A program made the translations under genes and the position numbers. From Mesostigma viride (Eukaryota; Streptophyta; Mesostigmatophyceae; Mesostigmatales; Mesostigmataceae), in the NCBI GenBank assembly GCA_009746045.1, contig RPFO01000026.1:3666563-3730562 (forward strand): a DNA stretch of 64,000 bases. The letters run 5' to 3'. Of the stretch, positions 17,835 through 26,958 are shown piece by piece (position 1 is the stretch's first letter; each line of letters starts with the position of its first letter). Under the pieces are notes generated by a model. That model saw only the letters and a program-made list of their open reading frames with translations, was not told the DNA's origin and made no database searches.

Positions 17835-18535
17835 TGTAACGACTAAAAATGTTGTGTTTGCAACAGCCTCAGTATCAACATTGGTGTGAAAAGATCTTTA
17901 TACCTGGGTTGGAGTCGCGACAGATAACTTCACGTCCAGAGAAGCAATGAAGATGGATCTTCAACAGTTAAGGGAATGAGTCCCCACCCTTGTTAGACAC
18001 AACAGACAAGTTATATCCAAGTCGACTATCTGTTGAAGTTATAGTTGACTTTTGGCAAGGGTTGTTTGATTGATGAAACAAGGAAACCCTTGAATTACAC
18101 CATAGCTTTAGTTCTCACGTACGCACACATGCACGGCCGCCACAAACAGGATAAAAGTCATCGTGCACGCAGAGTCGGCCAACCCTAACCCGGAAGGACC
18201 AATCAAAAGTGAGGATCACTCAAGATAAGATCTTATCCTCAGAATCCTTAACACAACACAAAGCCAGCACATACTGAATCTCCATGACCTGGAACCAGAT
18301 CCACCAGGTACAACGGTCTTAAAGAGAATCTATGACTGACTGAACAAAACCATGCAAAGTACCCTACGTGGATCAGGCCACGACCAATGAGGGTAGAACA
18401 ATAAGTTCGACAGATCTCAGCAGGCCCAATATCCATCAGACGTCGAAGCCTCCTAACTTCCCAAATAATTGTCCTCAAGAACTCATAATAAGATCAACAG
18501 TAGGAAAACTTTGGATGTAACGTTTGGTTGTTACA
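17835..18535 (-). repeat. 5' LTR of element B
   Basis: 701 bp, bounded by TGTAAC and GTTACA (perfect 6-bp inverted ends), next to the primer site. It shares its terminal sequence TGTAACGACTAAAAATG and an internal ACGTGGATCAGGCCACGACC block with the LTR at 58140-58919, so both belong to one family. Confidence 0.85.
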
Positions 18536-19167
18536 GAATCTACCTCATGAACTAGCAACATGTTCAGGCCAGTTGGCATGCCAGTTGTCAGCACAATTGT
18601 CACGTGATATGCTGACACAATAGTCTACTTGGCAAGACCATAGTGCATATAACTTTGGAAGGCCGTATCTCAGCCATTCGTAGTCCAAATCGAGTAGGAA
18701 AAAGTGCTACAAGTCCAGCTATGTGCTCTCTATCAAGCTGACTATATACAAGCACAATGTGGGCAGGGCAGGTGGATACACTAATATCCAGACAGTGTGC
18801 CGACATCAGGATGAGCAAGGAGCTCGACAAGTGGCTTACTACGCTGGTGATCAAGGATGAAGCCCCGGAGGGGCCGGCACCGACTTAAACTAGCAATTGG
18901 GGTCTCGCTGCGGGTAGACGACGCCCTAGATATTTTTCGTATTATCTAGATAGTGGGGCTTCAGTAGGGTGTAAAAAGGTGCCCGCATGTATTGTTTATA
19001 TTTTTCGAGATCTTCCTGTGGTCAACTTTAAGGATTGTTGATAATTTTTTGCAGCCTTATTAACAGTTATTTTTTACTGCAACATATTTGTATGCTGTAT
19101 ATTTAATTATTGATAAGGATTTTGATATTTTTTTGTACAACCTATTCAACAATTGTTTCTGCAAATG
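18536..19167. other. Spacer between element B and foldback repeat
   Basis: No recognisable gene. A short + strand open stretch near 18770-18888, ending SKELDKWLTTLVIKDEAPEG before a stop, has protein-like composition and could be a terminal exon of an unseen gene; support is weak. The remainder after 18950 is AT-rich. Confidence 0.4.
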
Positions 19168-19393
19168 TCGAGAATTTATTGCTCCACCCCCACAAAAAAA
19201 ATCGTTCCGGAACTGTTCGAAGAGAATAGCAATGACAGGATTCGAACCCGGGTCCACATTGATGTTCGGAGTGAGGTAGGCCAGCCATCATGTTCCGCAC
19301 TCAAATCTGGCTCGGGTCCGATCCCTGGCAGTGCTCTTCGCTTCGAACAGCTCCGGAACAAGTTTTTTGTGGGGTTGGAGCAATAAATACTCA
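19168..19393. repeat. Foldback element with tRNA-like arms
   Basis: About 86 bp at the left (ATTTATTGCTCCACC onward) are repeated in inverse orientation at the right end, with around 80-85% identity by eye; the centre is a short loop near 19280, so the whole unit can form one long hairpin. The left arm, read on the minus strand, contains GGGTTCGAATCC, a perfect RNA polymerase III B-box/T-loop motif, and the right arm a degraded version. No complete tRNA cloverleaf was found. Likely a short non-autonomous repeat derived from tRNA-related sequence. Confidence 0.7.
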
Positions 19394-19454
19394 TTTGCCG
19401 GGCACTGCAGGCGTCATTCCGCCTAGTACAATTGCGTCACTGACATTTTTGTCT

Positions 19455-19580
19455 GGGTACGGTACGAACCAATAACGCAATTTTTAGTATGTAATCGCCG
19501 CTGCTCTTGCTGAATTTTAACCGGAAGCTGAAAAAGGTGTCCGGTGAAGCGAATAGTAGTGACTGGTGGTCGTGCCCTTC
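19455..19580 (+). repeat. Duplicated segment, copy 1
   Basis: Matches 21037-21180 imperfectly: both read GTACGGTACGAACCAA, then TTTTAGTAT, TTGCTGAATTT and GCTGAAAAAGGTGTCCG. The similarity probably extends further left (the motif CGTCACTGA occurs near 19434 and 20939). Confidence 0.65.
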
Positions 19581-19619
19581 CATTACTCCTTATCGACAAA
19601 TTTTGGGTTCTACCTGCAG

Positions 19620-19960
19620 AGATAACCCTTGCGCGTCTGGCTGTCGGGGTCACAAAATTTCCTCTCGATTGCAAGCAGCCAAGCTTGCCGAAATTTAACA
19701 CTGTCACAAATGGAGCAGAGCAATATTTTCGGTTCTCAGTGCATACCTATCTGATGGTCGACAAAAATGAGCACGCTGCAAACATCAGAATTGATGTAGA
19801 GTTGCTCGGACCTTCTGCACAGTGGGGTGCAGGTGTCATTGCGTTCGGCAATGGCATGATCGATCTGGTGCCACCCGATTCAGATTTGAACCCTGCTTAC
19901 CAACGCGTGCCTGACAATCAGGCGAGAGTGGTGGTGGAGACTAGCACGGAAATTAGTTGA
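19620..19960 (+). CDS. Unidentified coding exon candidate
   Basis: After a plausible splice acceptor (TTCTACCTGCAG ending about 19619) the + strand codes 113 residues to a stop at 19960. Composition is protein-like, with alternating hydrophobic stretches suggesting beta strands (YFRFSVHTYLMVDK, NIRIDVELLGPSAQWGAGVI). The WGAGVIAFGNGM stretch faintly recalls DOMON-type domains, but I cannot confirm this. No partner exon was established. Confidence 0.35.
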
Positions 19961-20009
19961 GTGGTGGTGGAGAGCACGGAATATTCCGGGCTCTCCCAAT
20001 GTATCAAAG

Positions 20010-20183
20010 ATGCGCCTGAGGGCTGAGGCCCAGCAGGAGTTCCTGGCTGCTGCGGAGAACGGCGGGGCCAAGTGGAACACCAAAATGTATACTGGCGAGC
20101 CTCCCAATTACAGGGGAGACCTGTACCAGGGAGTGTACTCCTTCGGCGATTTCGACATCGACGGATGGGGCACCTTTTTCTAG
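20010..20183 (+). CDS. Unidentified 57-residue ORF
   Basis: ATG at 20010 to TAG at 20181. Begins MRLRAEAQQEFLAAAENGG and ends GVYSFGDFDIDGWGTFF, an aromatic and acidic tail unlike random sequence. It lies 50 bases past the preceding exon candidate and may be the terminal exon of the same unknown gene, in which case the ATG is internal. No family recognised. Confidence 0.35.
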   Translation: MRLRAEAQQEFLAAAENGGAKWNTKMYTGEPPNYRGDLYQGVYSFGDFDIDGWGTFF

Positions 20184-20824
20184 GCGCAATGCCTAAGTTG
20201 TCAAACAAATATACTCGACAATGTCGAGTTTATGTGCACATATATATTCATTGAGAATGATAAAATTACGGACATGTGCACATATATATACTGATTTCAC
20301 TCTGCTGTAAGTAATTATATTTTTATAATATATATATTTATTGAGAATGATAGATTACGGAGGTGAGATAGGCATGCAACATAAGGAAAAACCCGATAAC
20401 TGGGAGAATAACCCTGAAGAAATTAATAGTAATCTGACACAGACATCCAAGGATCACGCCAGCTGCACAAGGTACAACTAACTATACATCACAAAACTAC
20501 ACGCAGCAACAGCGCTGCCGGCCCACCATGCAGGCTTGGAAGGGATCTAGACCGCATGGGTCGCGACAAAGTCGGCCCGGGTGCGACGGAATAACACATC
20601 AGCCACGGTGCGAGTGAGGGCGAGTGACAGGCGCTGCCGCCAATACGAGGACCACGTGCGGGCCGACCACGGGGCGGTCTGACCCTCGACACTACAATAC
20701 GGTTCGTAGGAGACGCGAAATGAGTGAGAATGTTACCCGAGCGGTAACGAGGATTCGCACCGTCGATTTTAACATATGTTTCTTTTTTTGCGCCATTTGG
20801 CGAGCATCGACTGGAGCCTGAACC

Positions 20825-20873
20825 TTGCGGGGGGAATCGTGCGGGGGAATCTTGCGGGGGAATCTTGCGGGGA
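20825..20873. repeat. 13-14-bp minisatellite
   Basis: About 3.5 copies of TTGCGGGGGAATC in tandem with small differences. Confidence 0.8.
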
Positions 20874-21036
20874 AAAATTCCGAACGTGAATTTAGCGAAG
20901 TCCTACTACATTTTGCTTGGGTACACGGTACTACAGTTTCGTCACTGAAAATTTTCTCTAGTTGCGTTGGTGTTTCGTACGTTCCGCTGAAATTTTCGTG
21001 TTCAGTGACCAGATCACAATTTGATCCGGGCGCAAA

Positions 21037-21180
21037 ATGATTGGCTGTACGGTACGAACCAAAACGAAATTTTAGTATCTAAGTTCCGCAGCGCTTGCTG
21101 AATTTGCCCCGGAAGCCCGGGGGCACTTTCCCCGCTGAAAAAGGTGTCCGCGGAAGCGTATTGTAGTGGAGGTCGAGGCG
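21037..21180 (+). repeat. Duplicated segment, copy 2
   Basis: Imperfect second copy of 19455-19580, same orientation, about 1.6 kb downstream. It carries an extra ~17 bp GC-rich piece (CCCGGGGGCACTTTCCC). Confidence 0.65.
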
Positions 21181-23030
21181 GTCTTCACGGCGCTGGCAGC
21201 ACTCGTGGAAAAACTCCGCATATATGTACTGATTCAATATAACATTTCGGCGATTTTGTTCCCGGCATTGATAATCAAAAGCTGCTAGCAGGCCAAGGAC
21301 TTCAAAAGTGGCAATAGATCGATGTAGGTCGTCGATAAACTTGTCTAGTCGAAATGTTCCGGTCGCAAAATTCGTGCGTGGCCTGCAGGGCGCATCGGAC
21401 AAAGTGCACGCAACAGCAGGAGTCGGTTGAGTTCGAAGCACGGCTGACAAAAAGTTTCGGCGCAAAGTCCTATTTTTGCGGAAAATTCCCTCGGCTGCCA
21501 AATTTTCGGCAAGAATTTCGGCGCAATGTCCGGTTTTCGGACGATTGAAATTAGCGCATTTTTCTTGCAAAAATCTACCCCATTCCGCGTGGGACCACCC
21601 AGGAAGTCAAAGGTCTTTTGCATTCATTCTCAATCAAAAAGAGCTATTTTAAGGGGACGGGACACCCCCGAATTTTTTGGCGCCAAAAAATTCGCGCCGG
21701 AACCGAAGGTCACAAATTTCACGGGCACGGGGCGCGCACCCCTTGCGGAAGTGGCCATGGCGACTGCGTTCAGGCGAAACTACCACACTAGGGCAGGCGA
21801 AATGCAAAAATTTTACTCGAATCTAAAAGGAGATGAGTTTATGATGTTAGTTTGTGGCGGAAATCAGCTGGTTTACAATATCGCTGTTGTTTTTTTATGC
21901 CATCGGCATGGGGGGTAATCTGAATTTTTTGGTCGCGTGGAATGAAATAGAATTCATGATAGCGGCTGTAAAATAGCGGTTTTGGGGGCTGTTCTGACCG
22001 TGAAGCAGGCATGAATATCGGTTGCATCGAATTCTAAACCGAGCTGGTGCTTTTTGCCAGATTTTCGGCCATTATCGGTAAGAAATTGTTCAGACCTGCG
22101 CAGTGCGTGTCTGACCTGTCCATGGAAGAACGGCTGTTGTTGCGCGCCTGGGCGAGGGATTTACGAGGGCAAGGTACAGATTTGTCGCGAATGTTATCTG
22201 CTATCGGTGCTTTCTTCTATGAGCTCATCGTTCGAGGTTTTTTGCGTTCTTTCTGGGCAGTTTCCGCCAGCTAGCTCGCCGTCGCTTGCCGTTGTGTTGT
22301 CGAATACCTGGCAGCTTTAGATTGTTTTCGTTGATGTCGTGATCAGGGCCGCTTCAGTCGCAGCCTATAGCTCTTCGGGAAGGTATAAGGCATATCATAA
22401 AACGTGTTCTGGCAAGGATGTTGTGCGTATGGACGCTTCTTGTTGTTTGAGAGTGACGCACCCTCTCTTCGCAGGCCGCAGCGGCATCACAGCGCTCATG
22501 CGGTGAAGGGCCGCCAATGGTTTCTTTGCATTTTATCGTGCAGGGATGGAAGTGTTATAGTGATGATGATGTTGGAGATATTGCATTTGTGTGACTGCAT
22601 GTAGATAGCTGGCACCAATGGTTGTTTGAGCTTTCCTTTGTTATGATGATGTGACAAGACTACAATGTGCTGAGCCAACCATGGTTGACATGCATGACTG
22701 CATGCAAGCTATATATACCATGTTCTTACTTGGTTCCTTGCCCTCCATAGTCCCAGTTTGTCATCCATGCCGGGGAGGACAGTTTAGGAGGTGTTGTTGT
22801 GTTGATTAGCTTGGTTGGCATCAACCTTACACTATAACCTGGGAGAAACATAGGAAATGCTGCTTAGGCATGTTAGGGCTACCATCGTCAAGGCTATGCA
22901 CATATTTACAAGGCTGGCCATGCTGGAGGGATGATGAAGACATATGAGGTGCGTGGCCACCCCTTTGTACTTTGTAAACATACTCTGCATGGTTTTGGTG
23001 AATGTTGGATGGCACTGTGGGGTTACTAAC
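21181..23030. other. Non-coding stretch
   Basis: I see no gene here. 21430-21560 has several short repeats of TTTCGGCGCAA/TTTCGGCAA type. Open frames are short and lack domain-like composition. Confidence 0.4.
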
Positions 23031-23039
23031 TTACTGAGC

Positions 23040-23510
23040 GGTCCTTAGCGCCTTGTCATGTGGTCATATAGGAAACCCATCAACTTGAGCAGTTCTTGTC
23101 GCAATGACCCCCCACATTGAGCATGCGTTGCCGTCAGCGTGCAAGAGTTGATTATGTGTGCTTTGGTCAGTTTGCAGATGTCTTTGATGAAGAAGGAGGT
23201 GCTAGTGTGGCTAAATGGTTACTCTAATTTCCTTGTAGCGTCTACATGGGTGGCCGTCTTGGAATGGTTGTAACTTGGGCAGTTCTTGTCAGAATGGCGT
23301 CAAACCTTGAACATAGGAGGTACCATATGTGCAGAGAATGGCAGTATGTGGTTTGGCCAGTTTTCATGAGGCTTAGATGTATAAAGGGGTGTTAGTGTGG
23401 TTAAATACTAGCTAAAACCTCCCTTAGCTTCGTCACAGGTGGCAATCTAGGAATATCCATCAAATAGGGCTGCGCTTGTCAGAATGACCTGAAAATTTGG
23501 GGCTGCATGT
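23040..23510. repeat. Diverged tandem repeat, about 190-bp unit
   Basis: About 2.5 units. Landmarks recur at regular distance: GCAGTTCTTGTC near 23090 and 23278 with GCTGCGCTTGTC near 23469, and GTGCTAGTGTGGCTAAAT near 23200 with GTGTTAGTGTGGTTAAAT near 23388. Confidence 0.65.
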
Positions 23511-24549
23511 CCCCCCCTCTCTAGTATTTGAAAATATAAGATATGGCATGATTCCATGTGTTTATGATTTTTTTTTTTTTTTTGTGAAAAGTACCCTTTT
23601 TGCGGGAAAATCCATCAATGTGTCTAAACATCATTGTACGTTTTGTGCTCAAAATTAGGCAGACTTTCTCAAAAGTGGGGGAACTATATGGAAATATATG
23701 ATTTGGTCCAAATATGTTTGCCCATTGTCCTAGGGAAAATATGCCCAAAGTAGCGTCTTTTTCTATTTTTAGCGCGTAACCGGCATCTGGTGGGGGCTAG
23801 TACCCCCCCCCCCAAGTGGTTGGAATTTTTTTTAAAAATCATATTTATGGTCCCCAATCATAATTGGATTTTTAGCACATGCATAGGTATGGTTTCCAGA
23901 AAAGTGCCCTTTAGGGGTGTGTCCCCTCCCCTTAAATAGCCATACGTTTTAAAACCTGGCTGTTTGTCATGTTGTTACTATTATGGCGTTGTGCTCCCCT
24001 TTTTCGGGTTCCACCGTTAGGGATGGGTCTACCGTCCCCCATGGGGGGGGAAGAGTGTTACGTCCAAGCCTATTTATTCAGGGTTCGTTAGTGGACATAT
24101 TGGCCGTAACAATATACTGTCGTCAGATTCGTGTAACTAGTTACGCACCCTTTTTCCAGGGGGTTGACCTACGTTAATTGCTTTGAATAGCATATGATGT
24201 GTAGGTCAGGGCCCGGCGCTGTGGTGTAGCGCCGGCTAGCTAGGCCGAGCCACGTGGTGGGCTGAGCCTTAGTCTAGGGCATTTTCCAGTGTACGCCCAT
24301 TCGTAGCTAGTCCGGTGGCTTTCAGGTTTACTACAACACATTCCAGTGTTTTGTCATTCGTGGCTAGTCGGGAGAGTGGGTTTCAACCGGCACTACTATT
24401 CCGAAACAGTCCACGATCGTGAGTGTCACTGATGGGCCGGTTGTGGGTCGATCATCTATGCATCATGCATGCTCACGTTATGCATCGTCTTCCAACGGTG
24501 CACGACGGCGGGCATATAGGTGTTGGTGTTTTATTTACCTATTCTCTCT
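23511..24549. other. Non-coding stretch with simple runs
   Basis: Holds a T15 run near 23568 and a C10 run near 23805. Two related blocks at 24280-24310 and 24340-24370 share CCAGTGT and CATTCGTRGCTAGTC. No gene seen. Confidence 0.4.
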
Positions 24550-24725
24550 CGGTTAATTAATTAATTAATTAAATTAAAATCATAGCTCCGTGGGGAGCAT
24601 ATGTAACACATAGCCCTGAGAAAGGGGCATCTATGGGTTTGTAATACAATCAGGGCGACAACCTGCAGGTGTAGGATGTACAACTATCACCTGCTCTGGG
24701 TGCACTAGGTGCACCTGCACCTCCA
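24550..24725. repeat. Left inverted flank of ORF1-like unit
   Basis: Related copies: 26225-26660 (inverted), 39150-39330 (same orientation), and partial copies near 51299, 51778, 53560 and 57880. The common core is ACTCCGTTGGGAG followed by ATATGTARCACATA. Confidence 0.65.
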
Positions 24726-24994
24726 TGATGGTTCATGCCTCCTAAACAAGCACAGGCACCCAGGGGGGGCTTGAGGAGAGGGCCTAGAAGGCCTGCATGA
24801 CATATGGGGTGGAAGGTATGTGGCTAGGCTATAGCTAGGGTACACATGGCCTCTCAGCAGGGAGTAACTCCCTGCATGGGCAAAGCATGACTCGACATTG
24901 CTACGGCTATTGCAAGGGCGGGTGTGGGCCCATCACGTAGGCATACATGGCCACGTCACTAAGCTTTCTAGTCTACACTACTGCTATATATTCC

Positions 24995-25618
24995 CTAGGC
25001 TGGGGTGGCTGGGGTGGCTGGGGTTGCAGGGGTCGCCTGCCAGGGCTTGTGGGCGACGTAGATGTCCGCCCCCTTCCAGTAGACCGGCTTCTGCCCCGCC
25101 GTCTGCCGAAGCTGGAGGTAGGTCGGCCATAACTCCCGTCGCCGTTGTTGCTGCGTCAAGGTCAAGTCGTCGTCCAGCGTGTAGGCGGTCCCCCCAAGCC
25201 GCTTGCGACACTTGAGGAACTCCATCTTATCCGCCATGGTGTCGAAGGTGAGGAGCAAGGGGGAGGGGCCGGCCTTACCCCGCGAGCGGGGAAGGCGGGT
25301 CACCCCCCGCGGCTTGCCCTTACCAGTGATAGCCATGGGGACAAGGATTTTGTTCTCAAACGCCAGGGCAAGGGTCTCGGAGGTCTCGTCCTGCAGCGGG
25401 TCGAAGTGCTTGACTATGACGTTAAGGCTGCGCTTGGCGAGCTCGGCCTCCTCGCGGAGGTCCAGCGTCTGCTGCTGAAGCTGGGCGGCGACGGCGGAGG
25501 TGGTGGCGGTTAATTGCAATGGCATAAAGTGACTCACGTCTACTTTCCGAGGGGGCAACGCCTGCGGACTAGGATTTAAGATGGATTCTGGTACTGGTCG
25601 ATAAAAGCTACATGTCAA
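24995..25618 (-). pseudogene. L1 ORF1p-like protein, C-terminal RRM and CTD
   Basis: 207 codons. Residues 40-85 are Gln/Glu/Ala-rich helix; residues 85-180 fit the RNA-binding RRM plus C-terminal domain of L1-type ORF1 proteins, with LNVIVKHFDPLQDE, PLLLTFDTMADKMEFLK, and the hallmark YTLDDDLTLTQQQRRRELWP before VYWKGADIYV. Such proteins coat LINE RNA. The end (ATPATPATPA) comes from a GGGGTGGCT microsatellite. The first ~30 residues are probably not native. The homologous region at 55.4 kb has the same hallmark. Confidence 0.75.
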
Positions 25619-25710
25619 TATCCGGATGCAGAACGCCGTGATATTTGTATGAGTATTCTGTTCCAGGAATACGACTTCTGATTAGTTCAGCCGACCACCG
25701 TCCACGACAT

Positions 25711-26192
25711 TCAATCGTGGATCAGGTGTAGGTCTTTCGCAGCCGGCAGTCCGCCGGATGTAAAAGTAGGCCTCCTCGCGGAGGTCGAGGGCTTGTTGCT
25801 CAGTTGAGCTGTGCCGCGATGGTGGAGGGGGTGGAGGTGGTGTGGTGCTTGAGCAGGTCCGCCCAGGTCTGGGTGGGAGGGGCGTCGTCGCCTGGGCCAG
25901 CGGGCGCTGGCTTGGCGGTAATGTCCTTCACCGCCTGGGCGGTGATGCATGCGGTGTTTTGCATGCACTCGATGGCGATGGCGGTGTCCTTGAGGCGCTG
26001 GTCGATGTCAAGGAGCTGGGCTTTGAGGGCGGCGGTGGAGGTGGAGGTGGCAGTGGAGGTGGAGGCGAGGAGGGTGGAGGTGGAGGTGACGGTGGTGGAA
26101 AGGTGAGGGAGCTCAGCAGCCAGCGTGCCGCCCATTGCCATTTGCCGCCACTTCTGAGACGCCATGCCTAGCCATTGTTTAGCCATCATCAT
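25711..26192 (-). pseudogene. L1 ORF1p-like protein, N-terminal coiled-coil part
   Basis: Ser/Thr/Ala-rich start, a helical middle (LKAQLLDIDQRLKDTAIAIE) and the motif QTWADLLKHH. The second copy at 55.8 kb has SWADLLKSQ at the same place, which supports real homology. The frame closes at 25800; a frameshift or missing piece separates it from the RRM part. It begins at the ATG at 26192. Confidence 0.6.
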
Positions 26193-26224
26193 CTTCGATC
26201 CACCCTATGTCCGCAACTTAGCTG

Positions 26225-26660
26225 CTGGAATACACAGCGGTGCATGCAGGTGCACTTTGTGCACCCAGAGCAAATGTAGTTTACACCCTACCATGCAGTG
26301 CAGGAAGTAGCCCAGAATGTATCAAGGAGACAACCAGCGCAGGCCAGAAATCGGGAGAATCCGGACCGTGGTAGCTCGAGCCTGCCGTTATCTTGTCCGC
26401 GTGTTCGAGTCATTCAGGATGATAAAAATGAATGGTGATGGAAATGTGTAGCCTTGTGCATTGAAATTATGGCTGGCTTACGTGTAGAGCGACTAGATGA
26501 CCTAGACGGTGGGGCCGGAAACAACTTGCTTGATCAGGGCTTGTATTGCAAGCTTCATCATGCTTGTATTGCAAGCTCCATATGCCCCTTCTCAGGGATA
26601 TGTGCTACATGTACTCCCAACGGAGATAAGTTCCAATTAAGTTTCATTTAATTTGATGGT
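26225..26660. repeat. Right inverted flank of ORF1-like unit
   Basis: Minus-strand relative of 24550-24725 and of 39150-39330. It is split: the GGTGCAC part lies at 26240-26320 and the CTCCGTTGGGAG part at 26575-26640, with unrelated sequence between. Confidence 0.6.
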
Positions 26661-26958
26661 ATAAACTATCAACTCACAGCTAGGTAGGGGGCTATGCACT
26701 CAAAGCAATCTTGAAAGACTGGGGAATTGTAGGTTCAAGTTACCAACTACATGTTAAAAACAACTATAATCGGGGGCTGCATGTAGCTGCACCTTAATTA
26801 AGAGACATCCCATTGAGGCACGGATTTACTCTACCGACCTATGTCAACTTCCCGACACAGGGCGTATGCATTTTGAACAATGTACCCACTTTGACACTGG
26901 CGCCAACCTGAACGCGTGGCAAGCTAGCACCCACAACCACACTGTTCTACAAGGGCTA

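Larger units (their letters stand above)
9617..18535 (-). mobile_element. Ty3/Gypsy chromovirus B, interrupted by a hAT element
   Basis: Read on the minus strand from 18535 downwards: 5' LTR, primer site, Gag with CCHC knuckle, aspartic protease, RT, RNase H, integrase with chromodomain, then an extra ORF. The 3' LTR is missing: the element is cut at 9617. Gag and RT are broken into several frames, mostly by single-base losses in homopolymer runs; the integrase-chromodomain frame is intact over 719 codons. A non-autonomous hAT element sits inside RT. Confidence 0.92.
24550..26660 (-). mobile_element. L1-ORF1-like gene remnant between inverted repeats, copy 1
   Basis: The left flank (24550-24725) starts with TTAATTAATTAA and contains CTCCGTGGGGAGCATATGT, CTGAGAAAGGGGCAT and CTGCTCTGGGTGCAC. 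The right flank (26225-26660), read on the minus strand, has the corresponding CTCCGTTGGGAGTACATGT, CTGAGAAGGGGCATAT and TTTGCTCTGGGTGCAC in the same order, but interrupted by about 250 bp of other sequence. Between them lie broken pieces of an ORF1-like gene on the minus strand. No RT is present, so the unit is non-autonomous or a composite. A related unit lies at 54940-58139. Confidence 0.6.

Noticed and set aside
19236-19326. A tRNA gene on the minus strand
   Set aside because: The B-box is perfect but no acceptor stem, anticodon arm or balanced T-stem can be folded; treated as tRNA-like only.
19700-19870. DOMON-domain protein
   Set aside because: Only a faint WGAGVIAFGNGM resemblance; no second conserved element visible, so no function was assigned.
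24550-24580. Telomeric or origin-type AT repeat
   Set aside because: TTAATTAATTAA recurs beside the dispersed ACTCCGTTGGGAG repeats and looks like part of that repeat family.
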